Shown here: positions 29,395-35,949 of the stretch, piece by piece
Numbering within the stretch: the stretch's first letter is position 1
How the letters are laid out: each line of letters begins with the position of its first letter
NCBI RefSeq assembly: GCF_014191375.1
Contig: NZ_JACHWN010000010.1
Span: 62,001 to 126,000, forward strand
Origin: Mesorhizobium sp. RMAD-H1
GTDB lineage: Bacteria; Pseudomonadota; Alphaproteobacteria; Rhizobiales; Rhizobiaceae
DNA length: 64,000 nt
Direction of reading: 5' to 3'
Notes under the pieces: model-generated
Seen by the model: the letters and a program-made list of their open reading frames with translations, nothing else
Told to the model about the DNA's origin: nothing
The model's database searches: none
Position numbers and translations under genes: made by a program

Positions 29395-29526
29395 ATGGAC
29401 TCAGGGTACGAGAAAAATCGTTCTCCAGATGGATTTGAGCCAAACATCGGCTGGAGCGGGCGGATCGCACTGTTATGCATTGTCGCCGTCGTTCTCTTAG
29501 GGGCGTTCGGCTGGATGCTTGTTTAA
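29395..29526 (+). CDS. 43-residue single-span membrane peptide
   Basis: A short frame from ATG at 29395 to TAA at 29526: polar N-terminus (MDSGYEKNRSPDGFEPNIG) then a hydrophobic segment (ALLCIVAVVLLGAFGWMLV) reaching the stop. GGGGA lies about 10 bp upstream. It reads against the prophage's main direction and its stop codon shares the TTAA palindrome with the stop of the convergent zinc-ribbon gene. This tidy packing supports a real gene. No family recognised. Confidence 0.5.
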   Translation: MDSGYEKNRSPDGFEPNIGWSGRIALLCIVAVVLLGAFGWMLV

Positions 29527-29795
29527 TCCCCTGGAGCCTTCCATTGGGGATAGCTGTACTCCATTCCCTTCGACACAGCGCTTAACAGGACATTTTTTGA
29601 TCCGCATTTCGAGCATACTAGATGCGGCGCAAGGTGTTTGGATAGTTGGCTATGATCGCGACCGAGCTTTTCCGCCAGGAGATTAAGATCGAGAATCGCA
29701 GTGTGTCTGCAATCCTGATTGTTGCAATGTGCCCGGAACTGGTGATCGTAATCGATACAGTCACCTATGGTACTGATGGTGATGCCGTATTTCAT
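29523..29795 (-). CDS. Small zinc-ribbon protein A
   Basis: 90 residues from the ATG at 29795 (MKYGITISTIGDCIDYDHQF). Two Cys pairs, CNNQDC and CSKC about 45 residues apart, with HTAILDLNLLAEKLGRDHSQ between, form a plausible zinc ribbon. Overlaps the upstream zinc-ribbon gene by 4 bp (stop and start share ATGA), so the two are translationally coupled. Function unknown; similar small proteins occur as conserved hypotheticals in rhizobia. Confidence 0.7.
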   Translation of the reverse strand: MKYGITISTIGDCIDYDHQFRAHCNNQDCRHTAILDLNLLAEKLGRDHSQLSKHLAPHLVCSKCGSKNVLLSAVSKGMEYSYPQWKAPGD

Positions 29796-30067
29796 CCTGC
29801 GATGACCCTTTTCGCTGCACTCGGCTGAGCCGGGAAATCCATCAGGAAGCGGACATCTCGCGATCCGCACCGTGGGCACCGCATGCGGCCCTGCAGCAAT
29901 CCGACCGGCATGTCGCGTCCGCGTGTGCAGACGAGCGTCATCACGTCCAGTTCGGTGCCGAACAGGCAATCCCTGACCGATTTCATTCCGTCTCGCCTGC
30001 CGGCGGCGCACCGCATGGTTATGCGGACGCCATGCGTCAGCAGGTCACCGAGTGTCTCTATCTGCAT
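29792..30067 (-). CDS. Small zinc-ribbon protein B
   Basis: 91 residues: MQIETLGDLLTHGVRITMRC at the start and a C-terminal CPRCGSRDVRFLMDFP zinc knuckle. Only one CxxC is clear; the other ligands may be Cys at about residues 20, 34 and 47. Its start is separated by only 2 bp from the LexA-type box, so it is likely controlled by the same operator as the divergent SRAP operon. Function unknown. Confidence 0.65.
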   Translation of the reverse strand: MQIETLGDLLTHGVRITMRCAAGRRDGMKSVRDCLFGTELDVMTLVCTRGRDMPVGLLQGRMRCPRCGSRDVRFLMDFPAQPSAAKRVIAG

Positions 30068-30069
30068 GA

Positions 30070-30084
30070 GAACAGAATGAGAAC
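30070..30084. promoter_or_regulatory. LexA (SOS) box, GAAC-N7-GAAC
   Basis: GAAC at 30070-30073 and GAAC at 30081-30084 with exactly seven bases between (AGAATGA). Its complement GTTC-N7-GTTC is the direct-repeat LexA operator known for alphaproteobacteria. It lies in the 75-bp gap between the divergent zinc-ribbon gene (start 30067) and the small gene/SRAP operon (start 30143), so both sides could be SOS-regulated. Confidence 0.75.
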
Positions 30085-30142
30085 AAATCTCTTTTCAGTC
30101 AAGCTGGATCGTGCCAGACTAGGCGTTCGAAAGGAGGCAGAA

Positions 30143-30346
30143 ATGTCGCAGCCGATGGCCATCCATGTGCCGGACGATGACGAAGTGGAAGAGGTCCTTG
30201 AGGCCTTCGGAGGCGATTCGCGCGAGGCAATCCGCGATCTGCTTGCGCTCAAAGCCTTTTATGAACGAGAGCTGGAATTCGCCTCCCTTGCGCTATCATA
30301 TGGATTTACGCGAGGCTGGAAGCCGGGAAAGCGCCAGCGGGATTAG
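30143..30346 (+). CDS. 67-residue protein preceding SRAP
   Basis: Starts at ATG 30143 behind a strong ribosome site (AAGGAGG at 30131-30137). MSQPMAIHVPDDDEVEEVLE then an amphipathic helical region (DSREAIRDLLALKAFYEREL) and a basic tail. The mixed acidic and helical character gives no family call. It ends 8 bp before the SRAP gene, so the two are one operon under the LexA-type box. Confidence 0.75.
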   Translation: MSQPMAIHVPDDDEVEEVLEAFGGDSREAIRDLLALKAFYERELEFASLALSYGFTRGWKPGKRQRD

Positions 30347-30354
30347 GAGGCTCC

Positions 30355-31080
30355 ATGTGCAATCTCTATAATGCAACGACCGCCCATGAGGCGATGCGGC
30401 GACTTTTCAAGCCGACCGCGGACCTTACAAACCGGCTCGATCCGGCGATGGACGTCTACCCGGATTACCCGGCGCCGATTGTTCGCAACAATGGCGGCGA
30501 GCGCGAGCTGGTCATGGTGCGGTGGGGCATGCCCTCTTCCCAGCAGGCCCTTTTCCAGGCCGCGAAGAAGCGCGCCGACAAGCTTCGCGCTAAGGGCTCC
30601 GAGGTCGATTTCGATCATCTCCTCAAAATGGAGCCTGATCGGGGCACAACGAACATCAGGAATACCGAAAGCAAGCACTGGAAGAGATGGCTTGGAGTGG
30701 AGAACCGGTGCGTTGTTCCCTTCACGTCCTTCGCCGAGCCAAATCCAGCGGCGGCCGCCGGCGGACGCGTCCCTAATGCGTGGTTTGCGATAAGCGAGGA
30801 TCGCCCCCTCGCTGCCTTTGCCGGTGTTTGGGTTGCGGACTGGACGTGCGTTCGGAAGGTCAGGGAGGGCCAAATCACGTGCGATCTGTTCGGATTTCTG
30901 ACGACGGAGCCAAACGGCGTCGTCGGCCCCATCCACCAGAAGGCGATGCCCGTAATTCTTACGACGGAAGATGAAATCGAGACATGGCTGACGGCTCCGT
31001 GGGAGGAAGCAAAGGGGCTGCAACGACCGCTTCCTGATGATAAGCTCATGATCGTGGGGGCGCCAAAGGTGGCCGCATGA
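30355..31080 (+). CDS. SRAP-family (YedK/HMCES-like) abasic-site DNA-protein crosslink protein
   Basis: SOS-response-associated peptidase family: the N-terminal Cys left after Met removal links covalently to abasic sites in single-stranded DNA and shields them. The 241-residue protein has Cys2 (MCNLYNATT), NIRNTESKHWKRWLG in the place of the family NARxE motif, RCVVPFTSFAEP with the conserved Glu (usually GFYEW), and IHQKAMPVIL with the active-site His. Eight bp after the upstream small gene and overlapping the next gene by 4 bp. Prophage-borne copies are common; here it follows a LexA box. Confidence 0.9.
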   Translation: MCNLYNATTAHEAMRRLFKPTADLTNRLDPAMDVYPDYPAPIVRNNGGERELVMVRWGMPSSQQALFQAAKKRADKLRAKGSEVDFDHLLKMEPDRGTTNIRNTESKHWKRWLGVENRCVVPFTSFAEPNPAAAAGGRVPNAWFAISEDRPLAAFAGVWVADWTCVRKVREGQITCDLFGFLTTEPNGVVGPIHQKAMPVILTTEDEIETWLTAPWEEAKGLQRPLPDDKLMIVGAPKVAA

Positions 31081-31391
31081 CTGATTTCAACAAGCTCATC
31101 AATGAGGGATGGAGCTTCGACGCCCTCGATGTCGAGGACTATTACGCCTTACGCCCTGAACTGAAAAAGCTGGAAGAAATGCCGGGCTGCTATGCAATTG
31201 CAATTTCCGAGATCGGCACCCCAACCTTTGAGCGCCTGAAGAACGCCAGTCCCACCTGCTATTACGCTACCAAGGGAATCCACCCACAGCATGGCGAGGT
31301 ATTCATCTTCGGAAATGCCAATGATGAGGGCTATATCCTGGTGAATACACCAATCTCTGATCTGCTGGGGGAGATTGGAAATGGGGGATGA
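31077..31391 (+). CDS. Hypothetical protein in the SRAP operon
   Basis: 104 residues, starting inside the SRAP stop (ATGA overlap). Contains DALDVEDYYALRPELKKLEE and ISEIGTPTFERLKNASPTCYY. A compact mixed alpha/beta protein with no motif I recognise. Translational coupling suggests a role linked to SRAP or at least shared SOS control. Confidence 0.65.
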   Translation: MTDFNKLINEGWSFDALDVEDYYALRPELKKLEEMPGCYAIAISEIGTPTFERLKNASPTCYYATKGIHPQHGEVFIFGNANDEGYILVNTPISDLLGEIGNGG

Positions 31392-31560
31392 AAGCACACC
31401 GATTGTGCTGCCAAAGACCCGTCCGGGCATCGCTGAGCATTGGTGCATGCATCCAGGCTGCAAAGCATGGGGGAGTTTTGGCTTTACCGGCCGCTACGGC
31501 GTCGAGTGGTATTGCGGAGAGCACCGGGGAGGCGCATCTAAAGGGGATGAACAAAGATGA
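31381..31560 (+). CDS. Small zinc-binding protein in the SRAP operon
   Basis: 59 residues from ATG 31381, overlapping the previous gene by 11 bp in another frame. Cys/His pattern CMHPGC and CGEH about 23 residues apart (HWCMHPGCKAWGSF, VEWYCGEH) fits a treble-clef or ribbon zinc site. Last gene of the rightward SOS operon. Function unknown. Confidence 0.6.
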   Translation: MGDESTPIVLPKTRPGIAEHWCMHPGCKAWGSFGFTGRYGVEWYCGEHRGGASKGDEQR

Positions 31561-31618
31561 TATTCCGCCGCCGAAACGCCCTGCATTATCGAGCAAATTG
31601 CGGCTCTCTTCAAAAAGG

Positions 31619-31861
31619 TTAGTACGGCATCCCATCATCCGGCGTCGGGTAACTCAGAGGGCGCCCGGCATGGATATCCAAATAGTTGACCATCGCCTGC
31701 CGTATGCCTTCCGCTGATTCTGGGCCGATCAGATAGTGCGCCTGATTGCCATCAGCATCGATCAGGACCATCACGCCGACCGCCTCTTCTTCGCTGGTGT
31801 ATTGCAGGTCGAGGCCAACGGCCTTCAGCCATTTGGGTTCGTTGATATTTGGCTCGGCCAT
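31619..31861 (-). CDS. Hypothetical protein
   Basis: 80 residues: MAEPNINEPKWLKAVGLDLQ, then VGVMVLIDADGNQAHYLIGP and ESAEGIRQAMVNYLDIHAG. Looks like a small globular alpha/beta protein. Lies 27 bp after the DUF982 gene on the same strand, convergent with the SRAP operon. No family recognised. Confidence 0.65.
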   Translation of the reverse strand: MAEPNINEPKWLKAVGLDLQYTSEEEAVGVMVLIDADGNQAHYLIGPESAEGIRQAMVNYLDIHAGRPLSYPTPDDGMPY

Positions 31862-31888
31862 GGTGCCTCCTATCTGGTACCGGATTTA

Positions 31889-32140
31889 TCAATCTTTCAC
31901 ATAAATCTTAGCTTCATGCGCCGCTGCAATGAAAGCAGCTCTCGCGATTCCAGCATCGGCCCTCCCCTCCATAACATCTAGACACGCCTGCATCGCTGCA
32001 AGTCGTTTATCCCCTGCACCTGCTGGCCAATGTTCCACGAGCAGCCGCGCGGCCTCATCGGCGGAAGAGACATTCCGGTAAAGGCCTATCCTGTCGGATG
32101 GCAGCTCAATGGTAACCGGTTTGAAATGCCCTCTGTTCAT
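31889..32140 (-). CDS. DUF982-family protein
   Basis: 83 residues with the DUF982 pattern common in rhizobial plasmids, islands and phages: VTIELPSDRIGLYRNVSSAD, LLVEHWPAGAGDKRLAAMQACLDVMEGRAD and AAFIAAAHEAKI. Small proteins of this family have no established function. Downstream of the late-operon terminator and so transcribed separately. Confidence 0.8.
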   Translation of the reverse strand: MNRGHFKPVTIELPSDRIGLYRNVSSADEAARLLVEHWPAGAGDKRLAAMQACLDVMEGRADAGIARAAFIAAAHEAKIYVKD

Positions 32141-32180
32141 CGGCGCAAAACGCCGGGATCAATGCCAATGTTCCAAATGC

Positions 32181-32217
32181 AAAAAAGAGCCCCCGGCGCC
32201 GTGAGGCAACCGGGGGC
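32181..32217 (-). terminator. Terminator of the prophage late operon
   Basis: Hairpin GCCCCCGG (32189-32196) and CCGGGGGC (32210-32217) with a 13-base loop. On the minus strand it is followed by TCTTTTTTGC, a strong T-tract. It lies downstream of all leftward lysis and tail genes and marks the end of the late transcript. Confidence 0.9.
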
Positions 32218-32329
32218 GAATATCAGGTGTCGTTGTGGGTAGCGGCGGCTATCTACTCGATATGGATCCTTTCATGCGGCCATGAGTTTAGGAAAGCCCC
32301 TTATCCGGCAGGCCAGGCCGGCAGGGCGG

Positions 32330-32773
32330 TTATCTCTGGAGCTGCTGCCGGCGATCATAATCCTCCCTCGCCTGCATGGTCGCCGTCAGCGCCGCAATGG
32401 CGTTGGACATCGAGACAATGCTGTCCTGCAAGCGATCGAGCCGCGTCAGAGTGTCTTTCTGAAACGTGGCGGCCGTCGCCGCGTCGGTCGCCTGCTTGGT
32501 TTCCACCACCGTGAGCCGGTCCTTGACCTCCAGCGCCTGCGCGGTGGCATTGCCGGCGCTCTGCTCGACCCGCTTGATTGACGCCTCCTGCGTTTCAAAT
32601 CGCGCATCGATCCACTGTTGGCCAAGCATGGCCACCAGCCCGAGGACAGGCAGCGCAAGCGCCATGGAGACGCGCGCCACGACGAGCAGCATCACGCTTT
32701 CTGCTATTTTCCGGGTGGGCTCCTGTATCATCGGTTCGTACTCGCTCTGTCGTGTCATTCCCGCCGCTTTCAT
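32330..32773 (-). CDS. Membrane-anchored coiled-coil protein, candidate holin or lysis accessory
   Basis: 147 residues: polar N-terminus, one membrane span at about residues 31-48 (LVVARVSMALALPVLGLVAML), then a long coiled coil (ASIKRVEQSAGNATAQALEV, LTRLDRLQDSIVSMSNAIAA). Last gene of the late operon, after Rz/Rz1. The layout resembles XhlA-type lysis membrane proteins, but the match is only of shape. An ATG at codon 6 (MTRQSEYEP) is an alternative start. Confidence 0.7.
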   Translation of the reverse strand: MKAAGMTRQSEYEPMIQEPTRKIAESVMLLVVARVSMALALPVLGLVAMLGQQWIDARFETQEASIKRVEQSAGNATAQALEVKDRLTVVETKQATDAATAATFQKDTLTRLDRLQDSIVSMSNAIAALTATMQAREDYDRRQQLQR

Positions 32774-32800
32774 GCTCGTGATGCCGTAAGGAGGCCACCG

Positions 32801-33013
32801 CTACCAGCAGCCGAAGGATTGCCCGGCCCGGTTGTGGGCCGCGACCTGATTTGCAAACAGCCGATCCGCCTTGAGGATATAGACCGAGGTTTCAATGTTT
32901 GGGGATAGCTTCGCGAACCCGTCGCATGCACTCGTCTTTGTCGTCGTCTGACAGCCCGAGATCACCGCACAGAGCAGCAGCATGAGCAGCGGATACAGTT
33001 TCATCGATCTCAT
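32801..33013 (-). CDS. Rz1-like outer-membrane spanin lipoprotein
   Basis: 70 residues: MRSMKLYPLLMLLLCAVISGCQTTT, a short signal with lipobox VISGC, then a 45-residue mature region with ACDGFAKLSPNIETSV. The first part is nested out of frame in the 3' half of the Rz-like gene, the classic Rz/Rz1 overlap. Together the two proteins bridge and fuse the inner and outer membranes at lysis. Confidence 0.82.
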   Translation of the reverse strand: MRSMKLYPLLMLLLCAVISGCQTTTKTSACDGFAKLSPNIETSVYILKADRLFANQVAAHNRAGQSFGCW

Positions 33014-33170
33014 TCCTTTGCCTGAGAATTTTGACGGATTGCTCCAGGGAGGATACGGCCGCCTGCTGGCGCCCATGCGAAGCGCCGTAGAGATAGACGG
33101 GGCCAGCGGCTAAAAGAGCGCCGATGAACGCCCCCGCCCCGATTTGCCAGTACTTGAGGAGCGCCAACAT
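32892..33170 (-). CDS. Rz-like inner-membrane spanin
   Basis: 92 residues: one N-terminal membrane span (GAGAFIGALLAAGPVYLYG) then a periplasmic helix (VSSLEQSVKILRQRNEID) and a Cys-containing C-terminus. Directly follows the endolysin gene (stop/start overlap) and contains the beginning of the Rz1-like frame. Position and shape together identify it. Confidence 0.8.
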   Translation of the reverse strand: MLALLKYWQIGAGAFIGALLAAGPVYLYGASHGRQQAAVSSLEQSVKILRQRNEIDETVSAAHAAALCGDLGLSDDDKDECMRRVREAIPKH

Positions 33171-34252
33171 CAGCTTGTCCCCTCATAGGTGCGACGTGAC
33201 TTGATCACGCCCCAGATCGCATAGGCTGTCAGCCCAGCGCCGAGGACGCCGGCGCCGGCCATCAGCCAGCCAGAGAGCGTCTGCGCAGCGGATGCATCGA
33301 TACCCGTCAGGCTGGCGGCGGTGTCCGCGATCTGCTTTTGCAGCGCGGCGATGAGCACCACGATGCCACCGCCTTTTGTCGCGGTCTGCACCTCGCCGAC
33401 AAGGCGCGCCGGCATGGCCCCAGGCGTCTCATCCGGGCTGGCGCGCCAGGTGGCCAGCGCTGCCATGGTCTCCGGCCCGGCAACGCCGTCGATCGCCAGT
33501 TTCTGCCCCTCCTGGAACTCCGCGATCGCCTGCTTTGTCGCCGGCCCGAAATCGCCGTCAACGGTGACGGGATAGCCGGCCCGGACGAGGAGTTGCTGGA
33601 GCTCCCGGACCTTGGCGCCCTTCGATCCCATCCGCAGCATCCCCGATGCCGGAGATGCGGGCGATGCCGCGCCCTTGTACCGCTGATATGCCGCCTTGAG
33701 CTTTGTGTGATAGCCGTACTTGGCATAGGCCGGCCCATTGTACCCGCGGGCAAATCCGGCCCAGTCATGGCGGCGGAGCTCGTCGGCGAGGCCGAACTTG
33801 TCGATATACCGGCACATCAGTTCGAGTTGCCCGCTGAAGCCGCTTTTGCAGCGATTTACAAGCTGCACGATGCTCGCATAGCCGAGCTTTTTCCAATGCG
33901 CGCCCATGACCTGCCCGACGCCCCACGAGCACGAGCAATGGGCGGCCTGCCAGTCAAGCTTCGCGGCTCGATCGAGCAATGCATATCGCCTTGCCTGCGA
34001 TGCGGGATTCTTGACCGCGCCGGCTTTCGGGCTGGCGAGCCCGGCCGCCACCGCTTCGTCCCGCCGGCGAGCGTGCACCAGGTCATAGAAATAATGTCCT
34101 TCCCACCGGATGACCGGGAGCTTGTGGCCGCCCACGTCGGCAAAGACCTTGCCGCCACTCTCGATCTCAGTGACAGCCATCAGGGTTTCTGGCTCGCAGC
34201 CGAGCGCATTCGCGGCGCGCGCAATGGCGCCGCGTTGTTCCGCGGTGAACAT
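33170..34252 (-). CDS. Endolysin: N-acetylmuramidase + peptidoglycan-binding domain + C-terminal membrane span
   Basis: A 360-residue modular lysin. Residues 1-190 match the N-acetylmuramidase (DUF3380) type: LMAVTEIESGGKVF with the likely catalytic Glu, LPVIRWEGHYFYDL, and SCSWGVGQVMGAHWKKLGY. Residues about 208-270 form a PG_binding_1 domain (KGAKVRELQQLLVRAGYPV, GDFGPATKQAIAEFQ). The last 70 residues hold a hydrophobic span (LSGWLMAGAGVLGAGLTAYAIWG), so the enzyme may be membrane-tethered. Overlaps the Rz-like gene by one base. Confidence 0.9.
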   Translation of the reverse strand: MFTAEQRGAIARAANALGCEPETLMAVTEIESGGKVFADVGGHKLPVIRWEGHYFYDLVHARRRDEAVAAGLASPKAGAVKNPASQARRYALLDRAAKLDWQAAHCSCSWGVGQVMGAHWKKLGYASIVQLVNRCKSGFSGQLELMCRYIDKFGLADELRRHDWAGFARGYNGPAYAKYGYHTKLKAAYQRYKGAASPASPASGMLRMGSKGAKVRELQQLLVRAGYPVTVDGDFGPATKQAIAEFQEGQKLAIDGVAGPETMAALATWRASPDETPGAMPARLVGEVQTATKGGGIVVLIAALQKQIADTAASLTGIDASAAQTLSGWLMAGAGVLGAGLTAYAIWGVIKSRRTYEGTS

Positions 34253-34479
34253 GACGATTTCCTTATATGTTGCTGGGAGGATTTGCCGCGTGACGGCGTG
34301 CTATTTCAGGGCATGCAGCCCAATCGAGCAGCAACCTTTTTGATCTGTCTGGCCGGCGGGCATAGTGCCATAGGCCGGGAAAATTCCGACAACAAGGCGA
34401 CCATCAGATAGTCCGTGGTGGATTACAACCTCAACGCGCCAGACGGCGCCATGTGTTCACGATGTGTGAGGAGAAGAGG
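34253..34479. other. Gap between glycosylation cassette and endolysin, possible gene remnant
   Basis: 227 bp with no startable gene. On the minus strand a frame stays open from a stop near 34457 to a stop at 34303 and reads HHGLSDGRLVVGIFPAYGTM and QTDQKGCCSIGLHALK, but has no usable start. It may be the 3' scrap of a gene displaced when the AT-rich cassette arrived. The part next to 34252 includes the AT-rich leader of the endolysin gene. Confidence 0.35.
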
Positions 34480-35166
34480 TCATGATTTCTTCAGAAGCAT
34501 CCAAAAATATTGGGTATTTTGCCCCCGCGTTTGTAAGGTCTGAAAGCCAGCGGATTGCGCCAACTCCTCAGCCTCTTCTTTCGTGAAGTGAGGCCCCCAA
34601 GCCCAATGATTTGGATTTGGATTCGGAATTCCTCTGACCTGAACTTTGAACAAGCCACCACGTCGCAATGCGCGGTTTACCTGCTTAAACGAATGTTCGA
34701 TAGCTTCCTTTGTCGGGAAATGCTGATAGACGATAAAAGAGAACGCGAGATCAACGCTCTCCGAAAACAGCGGCACATCCTGTCCGTTACTTTCCAGATA
34801 AACTACGTTGGGGGAATCAACGAAATTTCTCGCCTTTTCAAGCATCGTTCTGGAGATATCAAGTGCTGCAACATTCTTGAAATAAGTCGCCAATGTCTTC
34901 GTCACGCGACCAGAACCGCACCCTATTTCTAGAACGTTGCATTCCGACAAGGGAGATAGGACCGTCATCAACGTTTCGTCATTAAGAATATGGTCTTCTA
35001 CGGTTTTTCGGCCGCTCTCACCGTATTCTTCATCGGATTGTTGATGATCTACCGATCTTACGTAGTATCGGTCGTTTTCCCGAGCAAGGGCTTCCCATTT
35101 TTCTTTGTGCTTATTTAGAATATTCTCATGTTTGTTTATAAGCTCGTCATTTTCCGGAATTGACAT
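34480..35166 (-). CDS. Class I SAM-dependent methyltransferase (cassette)
   Basis: 228 residues. SAM motif I CNVLEIGCGSGRVTKTLATY, acidic loop AALDISRTMLEKAR, motif II region VDLAFSFIVYQHFPTKEAI and a post-motif RRGGLFKVQVRGIPNP. Belongs to the broad methyltransferase_11/25 type that acts on small molecules, sugars or lipids. AT-rich compared with flanking phage genes. Last gene of the four-gene cassette; likely methylates a product of the adjacent glycosyltransferases. Confidence 0.88.
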   Translation of the reverse strand: MSIPENDELINKHENILNKHKEKWEALARENDRYYVRSVDHQQSDEEYGESGRKTVEDHILNDETLMTVLSPLSECNVLEIGCGSGRVTKTLATYFKNVAALDISRTMLEKARNFVDSPNVVYLESNGQDVPLFSESVDLAFSFIVYQHFPTKEAIEHSFKQVNRALRRGGLFKVQVRGIPNPNPNHWAWGPHFTKEEAEELAQSAGFQTLQTRGQNTQYFWMLLKKS

Positions 35167-35204
35167 ATAGATGCCTCATAATGCTCAGTTAACGTTCGAG
35201 AAAG

Positions 35205-35918
35205 CTATTGCTGCGCGAGAAGGGCGCTCCTAGCAGGCAAATGCGTTGCTGCAACGACGCGTCTTCGTAACCGAGACATAAATTCTATATCGATTGCATC
35301 GATTTTGTGCTCTGTTTTTTCCCCCCAAAAGAAGCACCCGCTATAAAGGCGCAACAATCTTGTCGTGTTCGAGTAATGCGCTATTCGCTTCTCCATAGCG
35401 TCCAAGGCTTCATCGGGAATAGGATCTATCTTGCTCTCTGCTTGAATAACCCTCGCGATATGGCGAATTTCCCGAACAAAATCAGCAGCTACACCGGCCC
35501 CGTGCTGCTTGAATCTGTACATTTCCCAAGACAATCCCTGTGTCGTCCAGCGCCGAAAATCATGCGGATGGGCATGGTAAAACTGATTGAATGGAACTTC
35601 TACCCATATGAATCCGCCAACTTTCAACGTGCGATACATTTCAAAGATTGCGAGTTGCGGTTCGAACACATGCTCAAGAACCGCATTGCACACGTAGCAG
35701 TCTACGGAGCAATCATCATAGGGTAAATCGTGAAGATCCACGTTCTCATCGATCAGCGGTCCGGTATCGAATTTATCGATCGCAGTCCAATCAGGGCCGA
35801 TCTTCTGGCCTCTGGCTCCAACCTGGATCTTGCGTGAAAAATTCTCGACCTTATCGGCGAACTTCTTTCTCTCAATCCCGCGAACCGTCAAGTTGGAAAC
35901 CTCCCAGCAACTTGTCAA
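35205..35918 (-). CDS. SAM-dependent methyltransferase, shortened N-terminus (cassette)
   Basis: 237 residues of the methyltransferase_11 type often found in polysaccharide clusters. The SAM-binding strand is unusual (KIQVGARGQKIGPDWTAIDK), with the motif I glycines reduced; NVDLHDLPYDDCSVDCYVCN and VLEHVFEPQLAIFEMYRTLK follow as expected, then IWVEVPFNQFYHAHPHDFRR. A role in O-methylation of glycans is inferred from context. 39 bp separate it from the previous methyltransferase. Confidence 0.82.
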   Translation of the reverse strand: MTSCWEVSNLTVRGIERKKFADKVENFSRKIQVGARGQKIGPDWTAIDKFDTGPLIDENVDLHDLPYDDCSVDCYVCNAVLEHVFEPQLAIFEMYRTLKVGGFIWVEVPFNQFYHAHPHDFRRWTTQGLSWEMYRFKQHGAGVAADFVREIRHIARVIQAESKIDPIPDEALDAMEKRIAHYSNTTRLLRLYSGCFFWGEKTEHKIDAIDIEFMSRLRRRVVAATHLPARSALLAQQ

Positions 35919-35949
35919 TGCTGCAATCTCTAACGCCTAATGAACATTG

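Noticed and set aside
29258-29480. Integrase remnant or short leftward gene by the tRNA
   Set aside because: Two overlapping leftward frames are open, but neither shows the tyrosine-recombinase Arg-His-Arg-Tyr residues or a ribosome site.
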